Notes: generated from the letters alone by a model not told the origin. Counted from the stretch's first letter, positions 23,905 to 32,984 are shown. The stretch: DNA of 64,000 nt from Bradyrhizobium sp. LTSP849 (GCF_000938255.1 NZ_JYMR01000023.1:1-64000), one strand, 5' to 3'. Translations and numbers: made by a program.

Positions 23905-25605
23905 CTAGCCGCCGCGGTCGGGGTCGTCGTCGGCACTGCCCTGAGTTGGCTTCCGTGCCGCCGCCGCAAGATGGCTCTTGAGCTGCGCGAGTGCATCGGC
24001 GGACCAGTCATTGACATCGGTGACGGCGACCCAGGCATCGACGTAATGCTCGGGCGCGTAGACATGGCCAAAGCCCATCGGCGTATTGGTCGCCACCGCC
24101 ATGTCGAGAGCGAGCTGGAGCATCGTCACGATTGGATACCATCGCAGCTCCGGTGATACGTCCGGCCCGCGCGGCGCATTCATCCAGGCCGGGGCCCGGT
24201 AGGCGTCGCGGTAGGCGAAGAAGGTGATCGCGTCACTGGCATATTGCAGATAGACCACGCGCATCGGGCCCCAGGGCGTATCTGGCGGCACCGTCGGCCC
24301 GTTCTGATTCATGAAGCGGACGAAACGCCCGTCGCGGAATTCCGGCAGCCAGGCCGGCGAGCCCGGATTGCGGTTGTCGGTGATCGAGCGCCAGATGCGG
24401 CTCTCGAACGGCGCCCCGCTCCACAGCGCGCCGGCAATCGGATCGCCGATCGTCTCGAATAGCTCCGCGGACTTTTCCGAGTTCATCGCGCCGAGGCTGA
24501 GCCCGTGCAGATATAGCTTCGGCCGCTTGTCCTTTGGCAGCGTGGTCCAGTAGCCGTAGATTTCCGCGAACAGCGCGCGCGCAGCTTCCGCGCCGTACTC
24601 AGGCTGAAACAGCAGCGACAGCGGGCTGTTGAGATAGGAATACTGCATCGCGACGCTCGCGACGTCGCCGTGGTGGAGATATTCAACTGTATCCATCGCT
24701 GACGGATCGATCCAGCCGGTGCCGGTCGGCGTGATGACGATCAGGACCTTGCGGTCAAAACCGTGCTGACGCTTGAGCTCGTCGAGCGCAAGCCTGGCGC
24801 GCGACTGCGCCGTGTCGCTGCTGCCGAGGCCTACATACACACGCACGGGGTCGTGCGCGGGCCGTCCCGTGACGGCGCCGATCTCCGCTCCGGTCGGGCC
24901 CGAGGCAACGAACCGGCGCCCCATGCGACCGAGTTCCTTCCACTTCACCAACGATTCCGGGCTTCCCGTTCGACCGGGAGCGGTCGGCGCCGGCCGCTCG
25001 GGCTCGTGCAACGCGTTAAGCTCGCGGAAGGACGAATCGAGTGCGCGAAATGCCGAGCTGATCAGGACATTGCTGGCAATGGACCAGAACAGCAGGCCCG
25101 CAACGAGCACGCCGATGACGTTCGCGATCTTCCGCGGAATGAGCCGCCTCGTGCGCGCGGCGAGGAAGCGGGCGACAAGCACAAACAGCCGCCCCAGCAC
25201 CAGCAGCACGACGAACGTAACCAGGGCGATGGCGCAGACCTTGAGCGGATGCGCGGTCTCGACCGGCGCCATCTTCATCACGGTGCGGATCGAGTTCTGC
25301 CATTCGGCCGTGCGCCACAGGAAGACAATGACGACGAGCAGGCAACCGGCTGCGGCCAGCGCGTTCGCGATCGATCTCGCACGCGCCGAAGGCTCAGGCA
25401 ATTCGAGATAGTGCCACAGCCGGCGCCACAGCACGCCACAGAGGTAGCCGATCGCAAAGCAGCCGCCGGCGAGGACGCCTTGCGTGAGATAGCTCCGCGG
25501 GATCAGCGTCGGCGTCAGCGCGGCCGCGAAGAACAGCGCGCCCAGCATCAGGCCGACGCCGGACAATGAGAGCAGTTGTCGCCGAATGAGCCGCGCCAGA
25601 TTCAT
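23905..25605 (-). CDS. Membrane-anchored alpha/beta-hydrolase family protein
   Basis: A 566-residue protein with an N-terminal half of about five membrane helices (residues 10-195) and a C-terminal domain matching the two-part Abhydrolase_9 family. The nucleophile elbow is GLSLGA with S370, preceded by YVGLGSSDTAQSRARLALDEL and VITPTGTGWIDP. The catalytic domain is expected on the periplasmic or cytoplasmic face of the inner membrane; substrates of the family are unknown. It converges with the MFS exporter (6-base gap) and lies 20 bases downstream of the GAF kinase gene on the same strand. Confidence 0.85.
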   Translation of the reverse strand: MNLARLIRRQLLSLSGVGLMLGALFFAAALTPTLIPRSYLTQGVLAGGCFAIGYLCGVLWRRLWHYLELPEPSARARSIANALAAAGCLLVVIVFLWRTAEWQNSIRTVMKMAPVETAHPLKVCAIALVTFVVLLVLGRLFVLVARFLAARTRRLIPRKIANVIGVLVAGLLFWSIASNVLISSAFRALDSSFRELNALHEPERPAPTAPGRTGSPESLVKWKELGRMGRRFVASGPTGAEIGAVTGRPAHDPVRVYVGLGSSDTAQSRARLALDELKRQHGFDRKVLIVITPTGTGWIDPSAMDTVEYLHHGDVASVAMQYSYLNSPLSLLFQPEYGAEAARALFAEIYGYWTTLPKDKRPKLYLHGLSLGAMNSEKSAELFETIGDPIAGALWSGAPFESRIWRSITDNRNPGSPAWLPEFRDGRFVRFMNQNGPTVPPDTPWGPMRVVYLQYASDAITFFAYRDAYRAPAWMNAPRGPDVSPELRWYPIVTMLQLALDMAVATNTPMGFGHVYAPEHYVDAWVAVTDVNDWSADALAQLKSHLAAAARKPTQGSADDDPDRGG

Positions 25606-25625
25606 GAAGCACCCACCGCGTGAGG

Positions 25626-27599
25626 CTAACCCTTGTCTATGAAACTACTCTTGCGAGGTAATCGGATCGTGAACTCGGTGAATTCACCGGGACGCGTATC
25701 GACGTCGATCGTGCCGCCGTGCTGTTTCACGATGATGTCGTGGCTGAGAGAAAGGCCGAGCCCGGTGCCTTCACCGGCGGGCTTGGTCGTGAAGAAGGGA
25801 TTGAACATCTTCTCCTTCACGTCGGGGGGAATGCCGGTGCCGTTGTCGCGGATCCGGATCTCGACTTCAGTGCCGCGGTCGTGCGTCGTGGCGCTGAGCA
25901 GGGGAGCGGAGCCGTTGCCGCGCCTGGCCAGCGCATAGAAGCCGTTGGAGATCAGGTTCAACAGCACCCGTGTGATCTCCTGCGGAAACAATTCCGCCGT
26001 GCCAGCCTTGGGATCGAGCTCGCGCTTAACGGTGACGTCGAACTGCGGCTTCTCGGCACGCGCGCCGTGATAGGCGAGGTCGAGGCTCTCCTCGACCAGC
26101 GCGTTGATGTCGGTCAACCGGTGCTCGCCGGTGCCTGCGCGCGAATGCAGCAGCATGTTCTTGACGATCGAGTCGGCGCGCCTTCCGTGCTGCACGACCT
26201 TGCCCAGATTGTCCTTCAGCAGCCCGGTCAGTTCGTCGACCTCCGCGCGGATATCGTCCGCGAGCGGAACGGGCGCGAGGGCCTCGTTCAATTCGTCCGT
26301 CAGATCGGCGGACAGCGCAGCGAAATTGTTGACGAAGTTGAGCGGGTTCTTGATCTCATGCGCGATGCCGGCGGTCAGCTGGCCGAGCGAGGCAAGCTTC
26401 TCGGTCTGGATCAGCCGGTCTTGCGCTGCGCGCAAATCGTCGAGCGATTTGGTCAGCTCCACCGTGCGGGTCTGCACCTCGTTGAACAGGCTGACATTCT
26501 TGATGGCGATCACGGCCTGGTCAGCAAAAGTTTGCAACAGCCGCACATGATGCTCGCCGAACGCGCCAGTCGTGCTGCGTGTGACGATGATGACGCCGAT
26601 CGCCTCGCCCTCGCTCATCAGCGGCGCGAACAGCATGCTGCGGAAGCCGCGGGCGCGCGCGATGTCGCGTGCGGCCGGCTCGAGCTCGGTGTCGGGGAGC
26701 TGCGCCGATTCACCATTGGCCACCAGCTGGTAGGCCGGGAACTGGGCGAGCGGCACCGGGAACGACGCCTGGAGCACGCGATCACCGGCCGGGTCGCCCG
26801 GCGTGAAGGCGGCAAGGTGCGCGGCGCCGTCGAAGTAGCGCAGCACGGCGGTGGAGAAGCCGCCGATCAGCCGCTTGGCATTGGCGGCGATGGCGTCGAA
26901 CACCGGCTGCACGTCGGATGGCGACGCCGCCATCACTTTCAAGATGTCGGCTGTCGCCGTCTGCCGCTCGAGTGTACGTTGTGTCTCGTTGAACAGCCGC
27001 GCATTCTCGATTGCGATCACGGCCTGATCGGCAAACGTCTGGAGCAACTGCACGAGGTCGGGTGCAAACGCGCCGGGCTCGGCGCGCGTGACGCTGATCA
27101 TGCCGACCGGCGTGCCCTGATTCATCAGCGGCATGAACAGCACGCTGCGGAAGCCGCGCAACCGCGCTAGATCCCGATTCAGCACGGGAACGTCCACGGC
27201 CTCGCTGTCGGGAAACTGGATGGTCTCGCCGCCGCGGACGAGGGCAAAAGTCGGAAAGTCCTCGATCCGCCGCGGGAACGTCGCCTTCAGCCCTTCGTCC
27301 GCGTCCGGGCTGGTCGGCGTGAACGCCACGAGGTGCAGTTCGTCGCCGATGAACTGAAGCACGGTGGCGGAGAAAGCGCCGAGCAGGTGCTTCGAGCTGG
27401 ACGCAATCGCCGCGAAGACCGGCCGGGCATCGGAAGGGGAGGCCGCGATGGTGCGCAAAATCTCGGCGCTGGCGCTTTGGTGATCGCGCGCGGTCGCAAG
27501 CTCGCTGCGCAGCCGCGCGTTCTCGTCCGCTGCGGACTGCAATTGCCGCTTGAACTCGTCGATCCCGGCGACGTCGTTGGAAAGGGTGGTCATTTGCAT
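25626..27599 (-). CDS. Soluble double-GAF sensor histidine kinase
   Basis: A 657-residue cytoplasmic kinase with an N-terminal coiled segment (about 13-45), two GAF domains (about 57-201 and 228-371) that share duplicated sequence such as LLQTFADQAVIAI, a short coiled linker, and a kinase core with H414 in GIAHEIKNPLNFVNNF and a HATPase domain containing NLISNGF, DNGTGIP and GTGLGLS. No transmembrane helix is seen, so it senses an internal ligand or redox cue. There is no response regulator next to it. It probably forms a two-gene unit with the hydrolase 20 bases downstream. Confidence 0.92.
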   Translation of the reverse strand: MQMTTLSNDVAGIDEFKRQLQSAADENARLRSELATARDHQSASAEILRTIAASPSDARPVFAAIASSSKHLLGAFSATVLQFIGDELHLVAFTPTSPDADEGLKATFPRRIEDFPTFALVRGGETIQFPDSEAVDVPVLNRDLARLRGFRSVLFMPLMNQGTPVGMISVTRAEPGAFAPDLVQLLQTFADQAVIAIENARLFNETQRTLERQTATADILKVMAASPSDVQPVFDAIAANAKRLIGGFSTAVLRYFDGAAHLAAFTPGDPAGDRVLQASFPVPLAQFPAYQLVANGESAQLPDTELEPAARDIARARGFRSMLFAPLMSEGEAIGVIIVTRSTTGAFGEHHVRLLQTFADQAVIAIKNVSLFNEVQTRTVELTKSLDDLRAAQDRLIQTEKLASLGQLTAGIAHEIKNPLNFVNNFAALSADLTDELNEALAPVPLADDIRAEVDELTGLLKDNLGKVVQHGRRADSIVKNMLLHSRAGTGEHRLTDINALVEESLDLAYHGARAEKPQFDVTVKRELDPKAGTAELFPQEITRVLLNLISNGFYALARRGNGSAPLLSATTHDRGTEVEIRIRDNGTGIPPDVKEKMFNPFFTTKPAGEGTGLGLSLSHDIIVKQHGGTIDVDTRPGEFTEFTIRLPRKSSFIDKG

Positions 27600-27688
27600 T
27601 CCGGCTCAATGCCGCGACATGCGCGGCACCAAGCCGGATTATCACATCTTCTGCGGCCGGAGCCAGCACCCGTGGCGCGGCGGCCGGC

Positions 27689-29323
27689 TCACATACCCGG
27701 CCGGGACACCTCCGTCTCCTTGCTGGTAATGAACTCCAAGAGCACCGGCACGCCTTCCTTCGTCTTCTGGATCCCGCGTCTGATCGCAGGCACGATGTCC
27801 TCCGGCCTTGTCACCCGCTCGCCATAGCCGCCGAAGGCGCGCGCCATCGCGGCATAGTCGCCGGAAATGTCGGTCGAGCGATATTTTTCGGTCGAGATCG
27901 GCATAACCTTCAGCTCGATCGCCATCGAGAAATTGTTGAGCAGGATCGACATGATCGGGATGCGTTCGCGCACCGCGGTCTCGAAATCCATGCCCGTAAA
28001 GCCGATCGCGGCATCGCCCCAGACATTGATGCAGAGCTTGTCGGGCTTTGCGAGTTTTGCGCCCATCGCAAGCCCGAGGCCGTAGCCAAGCTGCGTCGTC
28101 TTGCCCCAGCCGAGATAGGAGAGGGGCTCGACTGCCTTCCAGAACGGCGAGAGCTGGTCGCGCGGGCTGCCGGCATCATGGGTGATGATGGTGTTGCCGA
28201 TGTCGACGGTGTGCTGGAGGTCCCAGAGCACGCGATACGGGTTGAGCGGCGCGTCATTGCTGGTGAGCTTCGGCATCCATTTGGCGAACCACTCCTTGTG
28301 CGAGGCCGCGATCTCGGCTGCGACCGTCGCGGCGTTGCGATCCGCGGTGACGGTCTTGCCGATCTCGTCGAGCAGCGCATCGAGCACGAGACCGGCATCG
28401 CCGACGAGGCCGATCTTGGCCTCCACGTCCTTGTTGAGATGGTTCGGATCGAGCGTGGAATGGATGATCGTTTTGCCCTTCGGCATCGCGATGCCGAAGC
28501 TGGTCTCGGTGAAGGAGCAGCCGATCCCGAAGATGACGTCGGCCTCAGCGAGGAATTTCGGCACCGCGCGCGGCACCGCGAGGCCGCCGGAGCCGAGCGA
28601 GAGCGGATGCGTTTCCGGAAACGACGACTTGCCGCCGAGACTGGTGGTGACGGGAATGGCGAGCCTCTCCGCAAGCCGCTTCAGCTGCGGCCACGCCTGC
28701 GCGTAATGCACGCCCTGGCCGGCATAGATCACCGGCCGCTTGGCATTGACGAGCAGGGCGGCTGCTTCCTTCACATGCACGGGGTCGGCGCCGTAACGCG
28801 TGCGCAGCACCGGCGTGTAATTCAGCGGCTCCGGCACCTCCTCGTTCCACATGTCCGCGGGGATCTCGACAATCACCGGCCCGCCGCGGCCGTTCTTCAA
28901 TTTTGTAAATGCGCGGCGGAAGATGTTGGCGACTTCGGCGGCCAGGATGATCGGCTCGGAGGATTTCGAGAATGCCTTCATCACCTCGCTGGAATTGAAG
29001 TTCGGCTCGATATGCGAGAGCCTGCGCTGATAGCCCATCGGCAGCACCAGCACGGGCACGGATTCGCCAAAGCATTGCGCGACGCCACCCATCGCATTTT
29101 CCGCGCCGGGCCCGTGCTGCATGCAGAACGCGCCGATCGTGCGTCCCGACGTCACGCGCGAGATCGCGTCCGCCATGTGTATCCCGACGCGCTCCTGCCG
29201 CACCATCACGGGCCGGATCTCGGCCTTCGCCGCATGCTCGATCAAATGGTTGACGGGATAACCGCAGAGGATCTCGATCCCCTCGCGCCGCATGATTTCC
29301 GCAATAGCGGTGCCGAGCTTCAT
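27689..29323 (-). CDS. Thiamine-pyrophosphate-dependent enzyme (acetolactate synthase-like)
   Basis: A 544-residue protein with the three-domain fold of TPP enzymes; ATG 29323 (MKLGTAIAEIMRREG) is chosen because an upstream extension is not protein-like. The TPP-activating glutamate is E44 in VRQERVGIHMADA; the central domain has VIYAGQGVHYAQAW; the cofactor-binding domain has GDAAIGFTGMDFETAVRE and LLNNFSMA. It resembles acetolactate synthase, oxalyl- or benzoylformate decarboxylase relatives, but the substrate cannot be told. No biosynthetic partner lies beside it. It is 90 bases upstream of the GAF kinase gene on the same strand. Confidence 0.88.
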   Translation of the reverse strand: MKLGTAIAEIMRREGIEILCGYPVNHLIEHAAKAEIRPVMVRQERVGIHMADAISRVTSGRTIGAFCMQHGPGAENAMGGVAQCFGESVPVLVLPMGYQRRLSHIEPNFNSSEVMKAFSKSSEPIILAAEVANIFRRAFTKLKNGRGGPVIVEIPADMWNEEVPEPLNYTPVLRTRYGADPVHVKEAAALLVNAKRPVIYAGQGVHYAQAWPQLKRLAERLAIPVTTSLGGKSSFPETHPLSLGSGGLAVPRAVPKFLAEADVIFGIGCSFTETSFGIAMPKGKTIIHSTLDPNHLNKDVEAKIGLVGDAGLVLDALLDEIGKTVTADRNAATVAAEIAASHKEWFAKWMPKLTSNDAPLNPYRVLWDLQHTVDIGNTIITHDAGSPRDQLSPFWKAVEPLSYLGWGKTTQLGYGLGLAMGAKLAKPDKLCINVWGDAAIGFTGMDFETAVRERIPIMSILLNNFSMAIELKVMPISTEKYRSTDISGDYAAMARAFGGYGERVTRPEDIVPAIRRGIQKTKEGVPVLLEFITSKETEVSRPGM

Positions 29324-29467
29324 GGCGTCTCTCTCCCTGGCGTGTGCCGGTTGGTCCCGGCTGATTAGGGAGAGAGGATCAGGAATCGAGCAGGGGGTAA
29401 AGCGCCGCTTTGTGCGCAGAGGGCTGCTATGCAGCACGAGCGCGCATCTGGAAAGGGGCCGCGCGGC
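29324..29467. other. Intergenic stretch, no feature seen
   Basis: Region upstream of the TPP enzyme gene; presumably its promoter. No repeat or strong motif was noticed. Confidence 0.35.
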
Positions 29468-29566
29468 CTATCCCACCAGGACCAGTGCGAGCAGACCTGA
29501 TCCCAGTAACGCGACACCGGCTATCGTTACGGCCAGAAAAGCGAGCGATGTGAATTCTTCGCGCAT
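29468..29566 (-). CDS. Possible tiny membrane protein (32 aa)
   Basis: ATG at 29566 opens a 32-codon frame, beginning MREEFTSLAFLAVTIAG and continuing as one hydrophobic helix to the stop at 29468. The charged start followed by a single helix is typical of small inner-membrane proteins. The ribosome site is weak (AGG about 12 bases upstream). It follows a similar tiny frame on the same strand after 16 bases. Evidence is limited to composition and arrangement. Confidence 0.35.
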   Translation of the reverse strand: MREEFTSLAFLAVTIAGVALLGSGLLALVLVG

Positions 29567-29582
29567 GGACGTTAACCTGACT

Positions 29583-29675
29583 TCACCACGCTCCGACCAT
29601 CACCAGAGTGGCGATGCTCAACAGCGAGCAACAGAGGATGATTGTCGGAGCGACGAAAGCCTGATGCGACCGCAT
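29583..29675 (-). CDS. Possible tiny membrane protein (30 aa)
   Basis: ATG at 29675, preceded by GGGAGAG at normal distance, opens a 30-codon frame starting MRSHQAFVAPTIILCCSLLS with one hydrophobic helix and ending at TGA 29583. With the neighbouring 32-residue frame it would form a pair of single-helix membrane peptides. Family and function are unknown. Confidence 0.4.
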   Translation of the reverse strand: MRSHQAFVAPTIILCCSLLSIATLVMVGAW

Positions 29676-29907
29676 TGTTGTCTCTCCCAACCAGAACAAC
29701 GCGAACTGTAGCTCGGCGATGTTTTGCGGTGACTTCGTGGTCGATGGAAACCGGCTTCAATCCGAAAGTCGATTGTTTCGTTCCGCGCGGTCGACGAAGT
29801 CTCTTCACGGGTTCGCGAGCGGAAACTCAGCATCAATGGGCTTCGCAAGAGTTCAAGCCATGCTGCGAGCTTGCCAGCCGTAGGTCGACATAACCAACGG
29901 GAACCGC
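29676..29907. other. Intergenic stretch between tiny frames and secreted protein gene
   Basis: About 230 bases of lower coding quality with no clear gene; frames that cross it lack ribosome sites and have uneven composition. Confidence 0.35.
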
Positions 29908-30324
29908 CTATTTGCAGCTTTTGCAGATCGTCAGCTTGCGCTTCAGCGCCTCATCTTCCTGATCGATCGCTTCCTGTGCCGTGCTGCCTTTTGTATCCGG
30001 ATTGGGCTTGGAGCCCTTTGCTGCACGTGGCCTCGTCGGTCGCGTCGCCTGATCGGGGGTGTCATTGTCGTCGACGGTGCCGACGCTAAAACCATCGTAG
30101 TCGACGGCCGGATTCGGCAACGATGGAGATCCGCTGGTCGCCGGTGTCGACATGCTGTCAGTCGCTGCCGAGGAGTTTTTAGCGCCTGCACGTGGCGGCG
30201 ACGCCTTGGGTGGAGCAAGTGAAACCGGCGGCGCGACCGAAGTCTGACCTCTCGCGCTGTCCTGCGACCACGCGGCAATAAACACGAAGCTGAGAGCCAA
30301 GAGCGTCGCGCGTTTCATCCGCAT
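29908..30324 (-). CDS. Secreted hypothetical protein, Pro/Ser/Thr-rich
   Basis: A 138-residue protein with a signal peptide (MRMKRATLLALSFVFIAAWS, cleavage plausible after ARG or near residue 26), a low-complexity Pro/Ala/Ser region (about 30-70), an acidic centre and a basic C-terminus ending in a CKSCK motif. It is probably periplasmic or exported, largely disordered, with the terminal CxxC-like pair able to form a disulfide or bind a metal. I do not recognise the family. An alternative start is the next in-frame ATG (third codon). Confidence 0.55.
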   Translation of the reverse strand: MRMKRATLLALSFVFIAAWSQDSARGQTSVAPPVSLAPPKASPPRAGAKNSSAATDSMSTPATSGSPSLPNPAVDYDGFSVGTVDDNDTPDQATRPTRPRAAKGSKPNPDTKGSTAQEAIDQEDEALKRKLTICKSCK

Positions 30325-30452
30325 CCTTCAAACGGCTTTGGTTCAACGATTGATAGCATGGCTCTCCGAGCCAGGCGGTCTTGGAAAATATTAGCACTCA
30401 CATGGCGATCAAAGTTGACGGAAATGGGGAGCGGAAACCCATCCTACCGGCT

Positions 30453-30470
30453 ACCCGGCGGGCAAAACAC
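30453..30470 (+). repeat. Interspersed 18-base repeat, copy 2
   Basis: ACCCGGCGGGCAAAACAC differs by one base from the minus-strand copy at 17739-17756. Confidence 0.55.
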
Positions 30471-30642
30471 GCCCGCGCTGGGTCAATCAGTGGCGACATA
30501 AATATTCGCATCTACAGAAATTCTGTTCTGGCGTATTGGCTAAATCGCCTCAGCCCCCACAAGGGGCGTTTCGCGATCGTCACGGGGTGCGGGCCGGGGT
30601 GCGGGCAAAGAGCAGGCTGCAGGAGCGCCGTTGCCCACACTC

Positions 30643-30723
30643 CGTCGTTGCGAGCGCAGCGAAGCAATCCAGAATCCCTCCGCGGAAGGACTCTAGATTG
30701 CTTCGCTGCGCTCGCAATGACGG
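30643..30723. repeat. Large interspersed inverted repeat
   Basis: Arms 30643-30670 and 30696-30723 are nearly perfect inverted copies of about 27 bases around a loop of about 25 bases. The arms contain TTGCGAGCGCAGCGAAGCAA. This palindrome family is widespread in Bradyrhizobium and relatives and gives rise to spurious peptides with CFAALAMT. RNA from it would form a very stable hairpin, just 26 bases beyond the stop of the Flp pilin gene. Confidence 0.85.
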
Positions 30724-30748
30724 GATGGCGGAGAGCCGGGAGCGGCAG

Positions 30749-30913
30749 CTACTTCGTGGCCGCGCTGATCGAGGCGAATTTGTTGCTGAGGAGGACGCTG
30801 CCCGTGTTGGTCACAATCGTCACGATGGCGAGCGCGATACCGGCGGCGATCAGGCCATACTCGATCGCGGTGGCGCCAGTTTCATCGACAAGAAAAGACC
30901 TGAGCAAAGTCAT
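30749..30913 (-). CDS. Flp/Fap-type IVb pilin
   Basis: A 54-residue protein, ATG 30913 preceded by GGAG. The sequence ETGATAIEYGLIAAGIALAI is the Flp pilin signature: a Glu at +5 relative to the processing site region and a hydrophobic helix that packs in the pilus core. Flp pilins are cut by the CpaA prepilin peptidase and assembled by Tad (CpaB-F) machinery for surface attachment. No tad/cpa gene is in the window, so this is an isolated pilin copy. The large inverted repeat directly downstream may serve as its terminator. Confidence 0.9.
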   Translation of the reverse strand: MTLLRSFLVDETGATAIEYGLIAAGIALAIVTIVTNTGSVLLSNKFASISAATK

Positions 30914-31150
30914 CGCCAACTCCTATTCATCCGGGTCAATGTATGCTCGCGCCGTTATCAAATCGGTAAATCGATCGGCTCGGTTTCTGCGTGTGTCAAA
31001 AATGCAGGCTCGGACGACCTTGCTGACTGTGTCTTATCGTAACAGCCGTTAAACGAAGGTTTCATTATCCAATTCAAATGAGCGGAAGCCGGCGGGGCCT
31101 CGGGACATCGTGGGGCGTGAAGGGCATAGGCGCCGTCCTGACGCCGCGCC

Positions 31151-31333
31151 TCAAGGCGTGGTCGCGCGTCCCGGCGCGCCCTTGCGCGGGCGTCCCAGCA
31201 CTTGTGCAAGGCGTCCGACCAGATAGCTCATCACATGCGGCTGCGAGCGCACCGCCGTGTCGGCGATCCGCTCGTCCTCGGTCGTGTCGCTCACGATACC
31301 GATGTAGTTCTTTCTGGCGTCCTGCTGCGGCAC
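31151..31333 (-). CDS. Small hypothetical protein (60 aa)
   Basis: A frame from GTG 31333 to TGA 31151 with strongly G/C third positions. The product has ARKNYIGIVSDTTEDERIAD and a C-terminal basic stretch GRPRKGAPGRA. I do not recognise a family. No good ribosome site is visible, and the start is uncertain. Confidence 0.45.
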   Translation of the reverse strand: MPQQDARKNYIGIVSDTTEDERIADTAVRSQPHVMSYLVGRLAQVLGRPRKGAPGRATTP

Positions 31334-31521
31334 GGTCGTGCGAACCTTGGCTCAATCGATGCCGGGACCATGGTGCGCGCAAGCGGAATCGACGGTTAAT
31401 TTTGTCTCCCGTAGGAATACTCGGATGCGGTGCCACGGCACGGCGTGCGGAATGAGGGGGCTGCTTAACGGATTTTTGAGGCTGTTCGTCAACCGATCGG
31501 CAAGCATGCCGACCATCGCTG

Positions 31522-31758
31522 TCATTCGCGCCGGTCGTCCGCGTTCAGCGCCCGCAGCATGCCGATGCGGGCAAACATCAGCCAGCCGCCGCCATTCTCC
31601 GCCGCGTTGATCAGAGTCTCGATTGCCGTTTGCCAGCGCGCTTCATGCTGCTCGGCTTCGGGCAGTTGCATGATGTAGTCGGCGGCCTCTTGCAGCGTGC
31701 GCAGCCTGCGTCCGCCGCGTAACGCAATCGGATCGTCGAACGGCGTCGACCAGGGCAT
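31522..31758 (-). CDS. Small hypothetical protein (78 aa), Bradyrhizobium type
   Basis: Begins MPWSTPFDDPIALRGGRRL and contains LQEAADYIMQLPEAEQHEARW and a helical C-terminus with FARIGMLRAL. Proteins with this plan recur in Bradyrhizobium and related genera, often in several copies per genome, without known function. It has no signal or membrane helix. It lies 59 bases downstream of the ku gene on the same strand. Confidence 0.75.
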   Translation of the reverse strand: MPWSTPFDDPIALRGGRRLRTLQEAADYIMQLPEAEQHEARWQTAIETLINAAENGGGWLMFARIGMLRALNADDRRE

Positions 31759-31817
31759 GTCAGGCCGCCCGATCGATGAGGAGAGACATCACGACGCGAT
31801 CGATGGACGTGATGCCG

Positions 31818-32816
31818 TCAGCCGGCCTTCTTGGTCCGCGCCGGCGCGCGCGCCGGCTTGTCGGCCCTCTTGGAAGTTTCCTTGGAAGTTTCCTTGGGCG
31901 CCGCTGCCCTGGCGGCTGCGTCCTTGCCGCCCTTGCCCGAGATCGGCAGCAGCATCTCGCGCTGGCCCTCGACACGCTTCTTCGGCTTCTTGCCCTTGAC
32001 GGTCTCTTTGGCGACCTTCGCCGCGGGCGCTGCGTCCTTCTCGTTGGCGATGCTCTTCTTCAGCGCGTCCATCAGATTGATGACGTTGCCGCCCGTCTTC
32101 GGCGCAGCCTTCGCTGCGATCGGCACACCAGAGCGCTTCTTGTTGATGAGATCGATCAGCGCGGTCTCGTAGTGATCCTCGAACAGCTCGGGTTCGAACG
32201 CGCCGGACTTCTTCTCGACGATATGCTTGGCGAGGTCGAGCATGTCCTTGGTCAGCTTCACGTCCTGGATGTCGTCGAAATAGTCCTTCTCGCTGCGCAC
32301 CTCGTAGGGGTAGCGCAGCAGGGTGCCCATCAGGCCGGTCTCGAGCGGCTCGAGCGCGATGATATGCTCGCGGTTGGTCAGCACCACGCGGCCGATCGCG
32401 ACCTTGTCCATGCTGCGGATGGTCTCGCGGATCACCGCAAAGGCGTCGTGGCCGACCTTGCCGTCCGGCACGAGATAATAGGGACGGATCAGATAGCGGT
32501 TGTCGATGTCGGTCTTCGGCACGAACTCGTCGATCTCGATCGTATGGGTCGAGTCGAGCGCGATGTCGTCGAGTTCGTCCTTCGTGACCTCGATATAGGT
32601 GTCGGTGTCGACCTTGTAGCCCTTGACGATGTCCTCGGAGGTCACCTCGTCACCGGTCTCGGCGTCGACCTTCAGATACTTGATCCGGTGGCCGGTCTTG
32701 CGGTTGATCTGGTTGAACGAGACCTTCTCGGTATCCGACGTGGCCGGATACAGCGCGACCGGGCAGGTCACGAGCGAGAGGCGCAAAAAACCCTTCCAAT
32801 TGGCACGGGGGGCCAT
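31818..32816 (-). CDS. ku: Ku protein for non-homologous end joining
   Basis: A 332-residue bacterial Ku homologue. The N-terminal Ku core (MAPRANWKGFLRLSLVTCPV, then VSFNQINRKTGHRIKYLKVD) forms the DNA-encircling beta-barrel, to about residue 200; the motif NREHIIALEPLETGLMGTLL is typical. The C-terminus (about 215-332) is a long Lys/Ala/Pro-rich tail, seen in rhizobial Ku proteins and thought to contact DNA. Ku binds double-strand ends and recruits the ligase LigD, which is not in this window. It is divergent from a gene with a general-stress promoter. Confidence 0.95.
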   Translation of the reverse strand: MAPRANWKGFLRLSLVTCPVALYPATSDTEKVSFNQINRKTGHRIKYLKVDAETGDEVTSEDIVKGYKVDTDTYIEVTKDELDDIALDSTHTIEIDEFVPKTDIDNRYLIRPYYLVPDGKVGHDAFAVIRETIRSMDKVAIGRVVLTNREHIIALEPLETGLMGTLLRYPYEVRSEKDYFDDIQDVKLTKDMLDLAKHIVEKKSGAFEPELFEDHYETALIDLINKKRSGVPIAAKAAPKTGGNVINLMDALKKSIANEKDAAPAAKVAKETVKGKKPKKRVEGQREMLLPISGKGGKDAAARAAAPKETSKETSKRADKPARAPARTKKAG

Positions 32817-32959
32817 GGGTTACTCCAAACGCAACGGGGACAGCTGACGAGGATACCATCGGGGAACAGCGAATCATAGCAAGGCGGGATGCGGAATCTT
32901 GCAACTGCGTTAACCGGCCGCTGGGCGCGCGGTTGCAGCTCAAGCCGTCCGCAAAAGCC

Positions 32960-32984
32960 GGAACATCGTATCCGATCAGGCGTT
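32960..32984 (+). promoter_or_regulatory. Sigma-EcfG (general stress response) promoter
   Basis: GGAAC at 32960-32964, a 16-base spacer and CGTT at 32981-32984 match the EcfG consensus GGAAC-N16/17-CGTT exactly. It lies 66 bases before the start of the 51-residue membrane protein gene and points towards it. This is the only such match I found between genes in the window. Confidence 0.75.

Larger units (their letters stand above)
30325..30748. other. Repeat-rich intergenic region
   Basis: About 420 bases with no credible gene. It holds an 18-base interspersed repeat (30453-30470) and a large inverted repeat (30643-30723). A frame of 223 codons crosses it but its middle is just a translation of the inverted repeat. 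Confidence 0.6.

Noticed and set aside
30381..31052. A 223-codon plus-strand frame across the repeat region
   Set aside because: Its middle is a translation of the large inverted repeat and its 3' part runs antisense to the Flp pilin gene.
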